Source: Candidatus Binataceae bacterium (lineage in GTDB: Bacteria > Desulfobacterota > Binatia > Binatales > Binataceae). From it: a DNA stretch of 44,296 nucleotides. This document shows positions 23,083-31,266 of this stretch, one piece after another; within the stretch, counting starts at the first letter, position 1, and each line of letters starts with the position of its first letter. The notes under the pieces are model-generated. The model saw only the letters and a program-made list of their open reading frames with translations. It ran no database searches and was not told where the DNA came from. The stretch spans positions 1 to 44,296 of the forward strand of contig DATGLK010000076.1 of the NCBI GenBank assembly GCA_035294265.1, read 5' to 3'. The position numbers and the translations under genes are program-made.

Positions 23083-24054
23083 TCACTGCTCAAAGGGCAG
23101 CTCGCAAATATGCGCCGCAAGCTTCGCTTGCGGCGATACGATCGTGACTTCCGTCCCCGGCGGCCAAGCCGCCTGCTGAATGATCCCCAAACCGATAAGC
23201 CCGTAGCGCGGCGAGCGGGCGACACTGGTCAATTGACCTACCGCGCGGCCAGCCAATTCGATCGAACCCCCTGGCGCGCTGGCGGCAGCGTCAATTCGCA
23301 GACCCATCAGGCGCCGCTTCACTCCGCCGCGCGAGGTGGCACGCTCCACGGTCTCCTGACCCAGGTAGCATCCTTTGCTAAAGGAAATAGCCCGCTCCAG
23401 TCGTGCCTCTAACGCGAGCGTGCGATCGTTGGTATCTTGTCCCACCCGTGCCCATCCCGCTTCGATCCGCAGCCGCTCGCAATCGGCCTCGCCAAGCATG
23501 GACCACGAGGACTGGAGCCCCGCCCCGAGCGCTTCCAGTTGATCGCGCGGTCCGATGACGCAACAGGCATCCTGGCCGTAGCGCTGAATGCGTCCGATCA
23601 TCAACCCATCGCGCGTGGTAAAATGACCCGGCAACGGCGCGTCGATGAGGCGGGTTGCATGCGCCAGCGAGGCCGGATCGCCCAGCAATTCCATCACCGC
23701 GGCCTGAGGACATTGCTCGAATTCGACGTCGTCGGCAACTAGAAATTTCTCCAAGTGCGCCTGCGTGGTGGGCCATAACTCGCGGTCGATCTCCAGCCAC
23801 AGTGCATCGGCTTGCGCCCACACGTGAATATCGCTGATGATGTGGGCGTGATCGGTGAGCATCAAGGCATAGACGATCGAGCCGGGCGCCATCCCCTTGA
23901 CATCGTTGCTGCACATCCCGTGGAGGAAAGGCACCCGATCCTCGCCCGTGACCCGCACGATCAGGGTCGCGAGCCGAATTCGCCAGCCCAGGCCCGGCGC
24001 CAAACTCAACCGCTGAGGCTCGTTCGAAATCAGGTTGGCGCGTGCTTGCTCCAT
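23083..24054 (-). CDS. ygfZ: Folate-dependent YgfZ/GcvT-like protein
   Basis: YgfZ (IbaG/Iba57 family) uses folate in maturation or repair of certain Fe-S enzymes. The 323-aa protein has the YgfZ signature KGCYLGQETVER at about 227-238, with the conserved Cys. The GcvT-like N-terminal fold includes VPFLHGMCSNDVKGM and YALMLTDHAHIISDIHVWA. The C-terminal barrel ends in a strand before CELPFEQ. It is read towards the desulforedoxin-like gene 26 bases downstream. A link between the two (both iron-related) is plausible but unproven. Confidence 0.92.
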   Translation of the reverse strand: MEQARANLISNEPQRLSLAPGLGWRIRLATLIVRVTGEDRVPFLHGMCSNDVKGMAPGSIVYALMLTDHAHIISDIHVWAQADALWLEIDRELWPTTQAHLEKFLVADDVEFEQCPQAAVMELLGDPASLAHATRLIDAPLPGHFTTRDGLMIGRIQRYGQDACCVIGPRDQLEALGAGLQSSWSMLGEADCERLRIEAGWARVGQDTNDRTLALEARLERAISFSKGCYLGQETVERATSRGGVKRRLMGLRIDAAASAPGGSIELAGRAVGQLTSVARSPRYGLIGLGIIQQAAWPPGTEVTIVSPQAKLAAHICELPFEQ

Positions 24055-24162
24055 ATTTATTGTAATTTAACAGATCGAACCGGCTTTGCCACACGCCCTG
24101 TTCCAGACGACTACCGCGCAATCAGTGGAGAGCTGGCATAGTTCGTATCGGGAGGTTAAAAG

Positions 24163-25680
24163 ATGGCGCGGTTAGTTCGAGCCTTTGCCCTCCTGGCGCT
24201 GGTTCTGACGCTGCTGCCGGGCGAACTGGCGCAGGCCCAAGCTCCTACCGCGCTGGCGCGCACGCTGAGCGATCAGGCCTTTGCCCTGCTCGACACGCTT
24301 AACGCTACCCACGCTCACAGCCAACCCAGCGCCCTGCTGGGTCCGATCGGAATGTACGCCGCCGACTCGCAAACCCTGTTGCGCGCGCTCAAGGAGAACG
24401 CGGGCGAGCAGGCCGGCGCCGCCCTGGCCGCGCTGGAGCGCGACCAGGCGGCGGTGGATTCGACCCTGCAGGGCGCCGGCGCCGATCTGAATCGGGCTCA
24501 ATGGACGAAGATGAAAGAGGAATTGGCTACACTAAAAATCGCGATTCCGGCGACTGCTGCTTCCGAAGCCGTGCCCACGCTAGTTCCAGCCGGGACCGGC
24601 GCGTCCTCGGATCTCTCGGTGCGGATTGATTCCACAAGATTCGATAGCGCCGACCAGCTGCACATCAAGGGAGTAATCACGGGGCGCGACATCACTTCGG
24701 CGGGCATCTATGCGGGGAATGAAGAAATAACCGATTTGCGTCCTACTCCCGATCGGCGCGATCAGCGGATCGAACTGGACCTAACTATCGCGCCACCACC
24801 CGCGGGCAGCGTTATCCGAGTTTACGACGGCAGCGGACATAGCGCGCAAGCGGCGATATCGATGGCGGGAGCGCCGGCCGAGGTTGGGGAAACCTTGCCA
24901 CCAATGAACCGACCGGCCCCCAAAGTCTCTATCAATATCAGCCAGTTTGCGCTGGCCAATTCCGCGCTGCGGCAATATGCGGTGGCCGGACAGATCGCCG
25001 GCGCGGACATAACGCGCGCGGGAATTTACGTCGACCATCGGATGGTGAGACAAATTCCCGTGCTGGCGGGAGCGGGCTACCATATCTCCAATTTTGCCAC
25101 CAACTTCGAGCTGCGTGGCAATCAGGCCAGCGTGCGGGTGTACACACGCGGCGGCCGCTATCAGGAAACTGTGCTGAACAACACCGGCCAAACCTACGGC
25201 GCCAATACTTATCCAGCTGAGGTGTACAATTCCTTCCCTCCTACGACCAGAATCCAGATCACCGGGATGCAATCGATCGGCCCCGACCTGATGGCGGTCA
25301 GCGGCATAATCTATGGGCTGAATGTCGTAGGCGCCGGGATTTATCAAAACGGACAGTTGATTGCACCAATCAATGTCGGCGGCGAGATGGGAACGGTGCC
25401 CGGTGGCTACCGCCAGATTCCCTTTGTCGCCCGCTTCAATACCGCTTTAGGAATCCCGGTTGTGCAGGCGATGGACTCAAGCGGCGCGGTCACCAGTCAA
25501 CCGATCTACGGCGGCGACGCCACCTTCCCCCCCAGCTATCCCTATGGGGCCAGTCCGTACTCGTACGGCACCAACCCCTATGGCATCTTGCCCTATGGTG
25601 GCAGCACGGTTCCGGTCGTGCCCGGTCCGGGAGTCCATTACGGCCCCTTCGCACCGGGCCCGGGTGTCTCACCTCGTTAG
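24163..25680 (+). CDS. Exported protein with three tandem beta-rich repeats and a Pro/Tyr/Gly tail
   Basis: I do not recognise this 505-aa protein. Residues 1-26 form a signal peptide (RAFALLALVLTLLPG, cleavage near AQAQA). A helical region (30-130) follows. Three repeats of about 80-88 residues come next (152-232, 254-338, 363-449), each with a G.I.G.(D/N)(I/V)..AGIY core: IKGVITGRDITSAGIY, VAGQIAGADITRAGIY, VSGIIYGLNVVGAGIY. The repeats look like Ig-like beta domains. The tail (450-505) is rich in Pro, Tyr, Gly and Ser (YPYGASPYSYGTNPYGILPY). GGGAGG-like Shine-Dalgarno at 24150-24155. A periplasmic or surface role is inferred. Confidence 0.7.
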   Translation: MARLVRAFALLALVLTLLPGELAQAQAPTALARTLSDQAFALLDTLNATHAHSQPSALLGPIGMYAADSQTLLRALKENAGEQAGAALAALERDQAAVDSTLQGAGADLNRAQWTKMKEELATLKIAIPATAASEAVPTLVPAGTGASSDLSVRIDSTRFDSADQLHIKGVITGRDITSAGIYAGNEEITDLRPTPDRRDQRIELDLTIAPPPAGSVIRVYDGSGHSAQAAISMAGAPAEVGETLPPMNRPAPKVSINISQFALANSALRQYAVAGQIAGADITRAGIYVDHRMVRQIPVLAGAGYHISNFATNFELRGNQASVRVYTRGGRYQETVLNNTGQTYGANTYPAEVYNSFPPTTRIQITGMQSIGPDLMAVSGIIYGLNVVGAGIYQNGQLIAPINVGGEMGTVPGGYRQIPFVARFNTALGIPVVQAMDSSGAVTSQPIYGGDATFPPSYPYGASPYSYGTNPYGILPYGGSTVPVVPGPGVHYGPFAPGPGVSPR

Positions 25681-25892
25681 ACGGGTTCGGCGAGCGCAGA
25701 AGCACAGGCGGAAACGGCTCAAAGGTTCCGGCGCTTTTCCCAATCCTCCCACGCCAGCCTCAATAGCAGCGACCAGGCGCTCGTGAACCAGCTTGCCACG
25801 GATGCAGCCTCGCTGTAGCTTGACAATTTAAAAGCACGGAGCGGCAGCGCTTAGTGCCTTTCAACCGTTAATTCTCTCGGCGAGACTATCGA

Positions 25893-26453
25893 ATGCTATT
25901 GCAGGCCACTCAGTTACGCCCCGGCATGGTTATCGAGTACAACAAAGACCTGTGGCGCATCATGACCATCACTCACATCACGCCCGGCAACTGGCGGGGC
26001 ATGGTGCAGACCAAGCTGCGCAACATCAAGACCGGTTCCCAGACTGAAAACCGCTTCCGCTCGGAAGACCGGGTCGAGCGCGTGATCCTAAACCAGATCC
26101 AGATGGAATTTCTCTACCGCGACGGCGAGGACTTCCACTTCATGAATACGGAAAGCTACGAGCAAAGCACGATTCCCCGCGAGCTTATCGAAGAGGTCGT
26201 ACCTTTCCTCTCGCCCAATCTGCAGGTGGAAGTCGAACTGCATGAAAACACGCCGCTCAACGTCAAGCTGCCCAAGACGATCGAAATGAAGGTGGTTCAG
26301 ACCGACCCTGGAATGAAAAGCGCCGCGGTGACCAACACCCTCAAGCCCGCGACCACGGAAACCGGGCTGGTGGTCCAGGTGCCTCATTTCGTCAACGAAG
26401 GCGACGTGATTACGGTCAACACCGAAACCCACGAGTACGTTTCGCGCAGATAG
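25893..26453 (+). CDS. efp: Elongation factor P
   Basis: EF-P rescues ribosomes stalled at polyproline. The 186-aa protein has the three beta-barrel domains (LLQATQLRPGMVIEYNKDLW, then FRSEDRVERVILNQIQMEFL, then ETGLVVQVPHFVNEGDVITV with the C-terminal EYVSRR). The domain I loop reads HITPGNWRGMVQTKLRN. The residue that matches Lys34 of E. coli EF-P is Asn33. Lysine or arginine at the tip is absent, so EpmA lysylation and EarP rhamnosylation cannot occur. Other EF-P groups carry Asn here, so it may function unmodified. Confidence 0.95.
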   Translation: MLLQATQLRPGMVIEYNKDLWRIMTITHITPGNWRGMVQTKLRNIKTGSQTENRFRSEDRVERVILNQIQMEFLYRDGEDFHFMNTESYEQSTIPRELIEEVVPFLSPNLQVEVELHENTPLNVKLPKTIEMKVVQTDPGMKSAAVTNTLKPATTETGLVVQVPHFVNEGDVITVNTETHEYVSRR

Positions 26454-26585
26454 CATTTTAATCCACGCCTCCGCCGCCATCTCGCTCAGCAGGCGCGCAT
26501 TTCCCGGCGGACAGGATGTTCGGTCAGAGCAGGCCAAGGAGCCAACCGTGCGCGGCGGCGAGCTGACGGCGCAACAAGGGTGCGG

Positions 26586-27740
26586 ATGGCGACGATACGC
26601 AAGCAATTTAAGCCCTCCACCCAGCTCGTCTCCACGGCGCAGGTGCACGCCGCGCCGCGCCTGAAGTTTTCCTCCCAAACGATCATCGCCCACACCCAGC
26701 CTGGGCTAGAGGCGGTCGTGATCAGCGAGGCTGTGAGCCGCATCGCGGGCGTAACCGAGCTCGGACGGCGGGTAGTGCCCGATCGTTCCGGATTGGCCGT
26801 CTTCGACGCTCCCGATCCGCGACTGCTGGCTCGGCTACGTTGTGCCGAGGATCTGTTCGCAATGGTCGGCTATGCGCGTGGTATCGCCACCGACGAGCAC
26901 GGGTTGGAAGCGGCTCGCCGCCTGGCGCGCGCGGCGCCCTTTGTCGAGCAGGCCCTTCTTAGCCGCGTGCAGGTGACGGCGGGCAGCCGCGCCGGCTATC
27001 GGCTGTCGTTTCGCGTGCTGGTGCGAGTGGTGGGCGACCATCAGTTTCGCCGCGTTGATCTGGCGCGCGCACTCGAGCGCGGCATCGGCGAACGGGGCGA
27101 CCATCGCTGGCGCGCACAGGCCGACGGCGAGGTCGAATTCTGGGCCACTTTGCTGCAGGACGAACTGATTCTGGCGCTGCGCTTGAGCGATGACCGGATG
27201 CGCCAACGCCAATACAAGGTCGCTCACTTTCCCGGCTCCCTGCGCCCTTCGGTCGCGGCCGCGATGGCTTGGCTGTCGCAACCTCAGGACGACGACGTAG
27301 TAGTCGATCCGCTGTGCGGCGCGGGGACGATTTTGATCGAACGCGCTCATCTGGGTCGCTATCGGATGTTGCTCGGCGGCGACCACAATGAGGCGGTGCT
27401 GGCCGCGGCGCGCGAGAATATTGGCCCGCGTTACAAGCCCATCGAGTTACGCCTGTGGGATGCCACCGCACTTCCTTTGCGAGACGCCAGCGTCACCCGG
27501 GTTATTGTCAATCTGCCCTGGGGCCGGCGCATCGGATCACATTCCGATAACCGCCGCCTCTATCCCCGCCTGATGGGCGAATTTCGCCGGGTACTGGTTC
27601 CGGGCGGTAGGCTGGTGATGCTCAGCGGCGAGGGCGGCCTGCTACGCGAGAGCATCGCGCGCAGCGATCTGACTCCTAGCGCAGTGCTCCCGGTGACCAT
27701 TCTGGGCACGCCGGCGCGCATCGTGGTCTGCGCGATCTGA
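26586..27740 (+). CDS. THUMP-domain RNA methyltransferase (TrmN/Trm14-like)
   Basis: The 384-aa protein has an N-terminal THUMP-like region (about 30-150) and a C-terminal SAM-dependent Rossmann domain. The SAM loop is VVDPLCGAGTILIERAHLG. The catalytic motif NLPWGRRI replaces the DPPY form seen in N6-adenine enzymes and matches the N-L-P-W-G of tRNA m2G6 methylases (TrmN/Trm14). The start ATG at 26586 has AAGGG a few bases upstream. Methylation of G6 in tRNA is the most likely reaction, inferred from family. It follows efp but is separated by 130 bases. Confidence 0.82.
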   Translation: MATIRKQFKPSTQLVSTAQVHAAPRLKFSSQTIIAHTQPGLEAVVISEAVSRIAGVTELGRRVVPDRSGLAVFDAPDPRLLARLRCAEDLFAMVGYARGIATDEHGLEAARRLARAAPFVEQALLSRVQVTAGSRAGYRLSFRVLVRVVGDHQFRRVDLARALERGIGERGDHRWRAQADGEVEFWATLLQDELILALRLSDDRMRQRQYKVAHFPGSLRPSVAAAMAWLSQPQDDDVVVDPLCGAGTILIERAHLGRYRMLLGGDHNEAVLAAARENIGPRYKPIELRLWDATALPLRDASVTRVIVNLPWGRRIGSHSDNRRLYPRLMGEFRRVLVPGGRLVMLSGEGGLLRESIARSDLTPSAVLPVTILGTPARIVVCAI

Positions 27741-27831
27741 CCCAACTTGCCGGCGCCCGCGTACTACCTCACACCAATTGTCTGAATGAAGCGAAGTGAA
27801 TAACCTGTCCCACCACATCGAAAGACGTGTC

Positions 27832-28746
27832 TTACACCGGCGTCGGGTTGGCCAGGCTCAGCAACGCGTAAATCGTCTGACTAGCCGGCACCGCCAGATT
27901 ATGCAGGCGCGCCAACCGCACCACTACCCCGATCAGAGCTTCAACCTCCATGCGGCGACCCCGCTCCAAATCCTGAAGGGTCGAAGGACGATTGGTATAG
28001 AAATGCTTGCGGGTAAAGGCCAGTAAGGCGTCGGTGCGCTCGGGCCCGATACGGGCGCCCTCGGCGCCGGCTACCATCCGCACCTCTTCGAGCATCTGAC
28101 GCACCAACTCCAATCCCCGTGGATCGTCGAGCACTCGCCCGACGGTACAGCGAGCCAGCGCGCAGATCGTGTTGAAGGTCGCGTTCCACATCAACTTCTC
28201 CCAGCGCAGGTCGCGGATCTTATCCGACAACGCACCCAGGATACCGGCCCGTCCCATCGTGTCGGCCAGCTTTTGCGCGCGTCCGCTGATTGTGCCATCC
28301 AGTTCGCCGAATTCGATATAGCCGGCGGCCGAATGGCGCACGTGGCCAGGCCCGGTCAGCTCGGCCCCAATGCGCGCGTTGCCCGATAGCACCGCGCCGG
28401 CGCCAAAGCTCGCAATCAGTCGGCCTTCGTTTTCAACTCCGTTTTGTATCGTCAACACCATCCCGTCCGCCGCCAAACAGCCCTGGCATTGGGCAATTGC
28501 CGCCTCGGTATCGTTGCTCTTGACGCAAAAGATGATCAAATCGTAGGGCTGGTGCTGGCTTGGCTCGGCGACTGCGGTCACTGGCAGATGGAAGTCTCCC
28601 AGCGGGCTGGTCACGCTCAGCCCCTGGCTCTGCAGGGCTCGCAGATGCGCGCCGCGCGCACAGAAGGTGACGTCCTCGCCCGCCTGTTGCAAGCGCGCGC
28701 CGTAGTAGGCGCCGATGGCGCCCGCTCCCATGATCAGAATCTTCAT
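27832..28746 (-). CDS. panE: 2-dehydropantoate 2-reductase
   Basis: Reduces ketopantoate to pantoate with NADPH, an early step in pantothenate and CoA synthesis. The 304-aa protein starts MKILIMGAGAIGAYYGARLQ (Rossmann GxGxxG), followed by IFCVKSNDTEAA with the conserved Lys. The C-terminal helical domain has RWEKLMWNATFNTICALARC and RPSTLQDLERGRRMEVEALI, both typical of PanE. The ATG at 28746 opens the dinucleotide fold. It follows coaE with a gap of 71 bases; pairing of two CoA-pathway genes supports the assignment. Confidence 0.93.
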   Translation of the reverse strand: MKILIMGAGAIGAYYGARLQQAGEDVTFCARGAHLRALQSQGLSVTSPLGDFHLPVTAVAEPSQHQPYDLIIFCVKSNDTEAAIAQCQGCLAADGMVLTIQNGVENEGRLIASFGAGAVLSGNARIGAELTGPGHVRHSAAGYIEFGELDGTISGRAQKLADTMGRAGILGALSDKIRDLRWEKLMWNATFNTICALARCTVGRVLDDPRGLELVRQMLEEVRMVAGAEGARIGPERTDALLAFTRKHFYTNRPSTLQDLERGRRMEVEALIGVVVRLARLHNLAVPASQTIYALLSLANPTPV

Positions 28747-28817
28747 CAATGCTCCGTGCGTACGTATTTGATCTATTAATGGGCAATTAACTAATAGCAG
28801 GGCAGGCAAGACGACGT

Positions 28818-29432
28818 TCACGACGCATCGTTGGCCCGCTTGAGCGATTGCTCCCACAAGCCGCGCACGCGCACCCGCAAATCTTCCAGATTACCCTGAT
28901 TGTCAATAACCAAAGTGGCGCGCGCGCGGCGTTCTGCCTCCGGCATCTGGGCCGCGATGCGGGCCGCGACCTGGGTCGCATCCATGCCCCGCTGCAGCGC
29001 CAGACGGCGCACCACGTCGGCGCGCTCGGCCACCACCAGCCAGATCTCCTGGAAAAAATCCTGCCAACGCGCCTCGAGCAAAATCGCCGCCTCGATCACG
29101 ATCGGACGCCGCTCGCCCTGAGCGCGCAGCACGCCTACCCGCGCTTTGATTTCCGCCAGGATCAGCGGGTGGACAATCGCCTCCAACTTGGCCAGCGCGG
29201 CGCGTTCGGCGAACACGATCGCGCCCAGGCGGCGACGGTCGATCGTGCCATCGGGAGCAACAATCTCACGTCCGAAGGTCGCGACCACGTCGTTAAAGGC
29301 CGGGCGGCCGGGCCGATAGACCTCGTGTCCCAACTGATCGGCGTCGATCACGGGCGCGCCCAGTTCGCGCAAGATGGCGGCAACCGTGCTTTTGCCCGAG
29401 CCGATCCCGCCGGTTAATCCAATATTAAACAT
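28818..29432 (-). CDS. coaE: Dephospho-CoA kinase
   Basis: Phosphorylates the 3'-OH of dephospho-CoA, the last step of CoA biosynthesis. The P-loop GLTGGIGSGKST (5-16) is at the N-terminus. APVIDADQLGHEVYRPG and VVATFGREIVAPDGTIDR follow, then LEAIVHPLI and VIEAAILLEARWQ. The 204-aa length is normal. The gene lies 10 bases downstream of the ABC exporter stop and upstream of panE, so it may be co-transcribed with the exporter. Confidence 0.96.
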   Translation of the reverse strand: MFNIGLTGGIGSGKSTVAAILRELGAPVIDADQLGHEVYRPGRPAFNDVVATFGREIVAPDGTIDRRRLGAIVFAERAALAKLEAIVHPLILAEIKARVGVLRAQGERRPIVIEAAILLEARWQDFFQEIWLVVAERADVVRRLALQRGMDATQVAARIAAQMPEAERRARATLVIDNQGNLEDLRVRVRGLWEQSLKRANDAS

Positions 29433-29442
29433 GCTCTCTCGC

Positions 29443-31266
29443 TCAGCGGGCGCTTATCGCGCGCGCGGTCTCCAATCCACTCGCGCCCTGCGTCATGCCG
29501 CCGCTTTGCAGATGGTAGAGATAGCTGAAGTAGCCGCCACGTGCGACCAATTGATCGAAGGTCCCACCCTCTTCAATCCGCCCGCCGCGCAAGACCGCGA
29601 TTCGATCAGCAATTCTAGCCGCCGACAGACGATGGGTAATCAGGACGACGGTGCGGTTGGGCGCCAATGCGCGCATCGCACTCAGTAGCTGCGCTTCGCT
29701 CTCCGCATCCAGCGCGCTGGTCGGCTCGTCCAATATCATCAGGGCGGCTTGCTTGAGCATCGCGCGCGCCAGCGCGATGCGCTGGATCTCGCCCAGCGAA
29801 AGCGGCGCACCGCCCTGCCCCACGCGTGCATCGAGCCCGCCCAGGCGCGCGATCAACGGCTCCAGGCCAAATACTCGAACCACCCGTGCGATGCGCGCGC
29901 GGCTTGCTTTCGCACAGCCCAGGGTCAGATTGGCGCGCAGCGAGCCTGCCAATAGCATCGGCCGCTGCGGAACCATCGCAATGGCTTGGCGCAGGGATCC
30001 AATCGTCAAGGATTGCACCCGCTGGCCGTCGATCTCGATAACCCCGCCACTAGGTTCATCAAAGCGCGCGATTAAACCGGCCAAAGTGGTCTTTCCCGCC
30101 CCGCTGGGACCAACGATCACCAAGGTCGCGCCCGGCGCCGCCGTCAAACTGACTTCCGCCAGCAGCGGCGCGCCAGCGGGATAGCTGAAACTCAGCCCCT
30201 CTATTCGCAGCGCGCCACGTGGTCGGGTCAGGGGCAGCGCGCCGGGCGCGTCGGCGATTTCAATGGTTTCGGCCAGCAACTCCAGACAGCGACGCAGGCT
30301 GGCCAGGGCGCTTTGACTGGCACCATGGGTCTGGAACAAGTGGCTCAACGGGGCGTACATCGAACCCAGGTACGCGACAAACACCACTAGATCGCCTACG
30401 CTCAAGCGTCCTTGGACGACGTGGCGCGCGCCCAGATAGATTACGCCCGCCGCCCCAGCTGCCAGCAACACGCTGACCATCCCCCCGTATAACGTCTGCA
30501 TCAAGTACAGGTTGAGATTGCGCTTGAGATTGAGCGCGCTTGCCAACCGCCAGCGCCGGCTGGCCTGACGCTCCGCGCCGTAGGCCTGGAGCAGTTCCAG
30601 CGCAGCCAACTCGCGGTGGGCAGCATCGTAGATTGCCCCCTCGGCCATTCGCGCCGCCAGCGCGGTGCGCTCGATTCGCGGGTTGAGCACCAAAATTGCC
30701 AGCGCCAAGGCGGGCAACACCAATAGCGCGGCCAGCGCCAAAACCATATCGATACGCGCCATCGCGGTTAGCATCGCGACCAGCAGCAGCAGCGAAGCCG
30801 CGGCAGGAAAAACCCCATTCATCGCCAGGGCCTGGACGCCGTAGGAATCGGAGGCAACCCGCACCATCAGATCAGCCAGCGAGCGGTTGCGATGGAAGCG
30901 CCAGGAAAGGCGGGTAAGATGATCGAACAGGTGCGCGCGCAAGTCGGCGACCATCCGCTGGCCGATCACTACCGTGCTGTGCGTGTTGGCCAATTGAAGC
31001 AATGCGAGGAGCAGATAAATTCCCAGTTGTGCCAGGCAGGCCGCGGGCAACAACCAGCCCGCGTGCGCCAGCCCAAGTATCCGCGGCCCTAGCCGGCTGG
31101 ACAGCGGCACCTTTCCCAACACATTGTCGATCACTATCTTGAGCGGCCAAGGCTTGAGCAGCTCCAAGGCGGTGATGATCGCGATTTGAGCGCCCACCAG
31201 GCCCAGACCCGCTAGATGACGGCGCATCTGCCGCGCCATCCACCAATACACCGCCGCCGTGCTCAC
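29443..31266 (-). CDS. ABC exporter, fused membrane and ATPase domains
   Basis: A half-transporter of 607 aa with six membrane helices in the first 300 residues (LGLVGAQIAIITALELLKPW onward). The C-terminal ATPase has Walker A GPSGAGKTT, a signature reading LSLGE (LSGGQ in most), and Walker B LMILDEPTSALD. It resembles MsbA-like lipid or glycolipid exporters. The GTG start at 31266 overlaps the TGA of the glycosyltransferase as GTGA, a coupled arrangement, so the substrate is probably the product of that enzyme. The export role is known of the family; the substrate is inferred. Confidence 0.9.
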   Translation of the reverse strand: MSTAAVYWWMARQMRRHLAGLGLVGAQIAIITALELLKPWPLKIVIDNVLGKVPLSSRLGPRILGLAHAGWLLPAACLAQLGIYLLLALLQLANTHSTVVIGQRMVADLRAHLFDHLTRLSWRFHRNRSLADLMVRVASDSYGVQALAMNGVFPAAASLLLLVAMLTAMARIDMVLALAALLVLPALALAILVLNPRIERTALAARMAEGAIYDAAHRELAALELLQAYGAERQASRRWRLASALNLKRNLNLYLMQTLYGGMVSVLLAAGAAGVIYLGARHVVQGRLSVGDLVVFVAYLGSMYAPLSHLFQTHGASQSALASLRRCLELLAETIEIADAPGALPLTRPRGALRIEGLSFSYPAGAPLLAEVSLTAAPGATLVIVGPSGAGKTTLAGLIARFDEPSGGVIEIDGQRVQSLTIGSLRQAIAMVPQRPMLLAGSLRANLTLGCAKASRARIARVVRVFGLEPLIARLGGLDARVGQGGAPLSLGEIQRIALARAMLKQAALMILDEPTSALDAESEAQLLSAMRALAPNRTVVLITHRLSAARIADRIAVLRGGRIEEGGTFDQLVARGGYFSYLYHLQSGGMTQGASGLETARAISAR

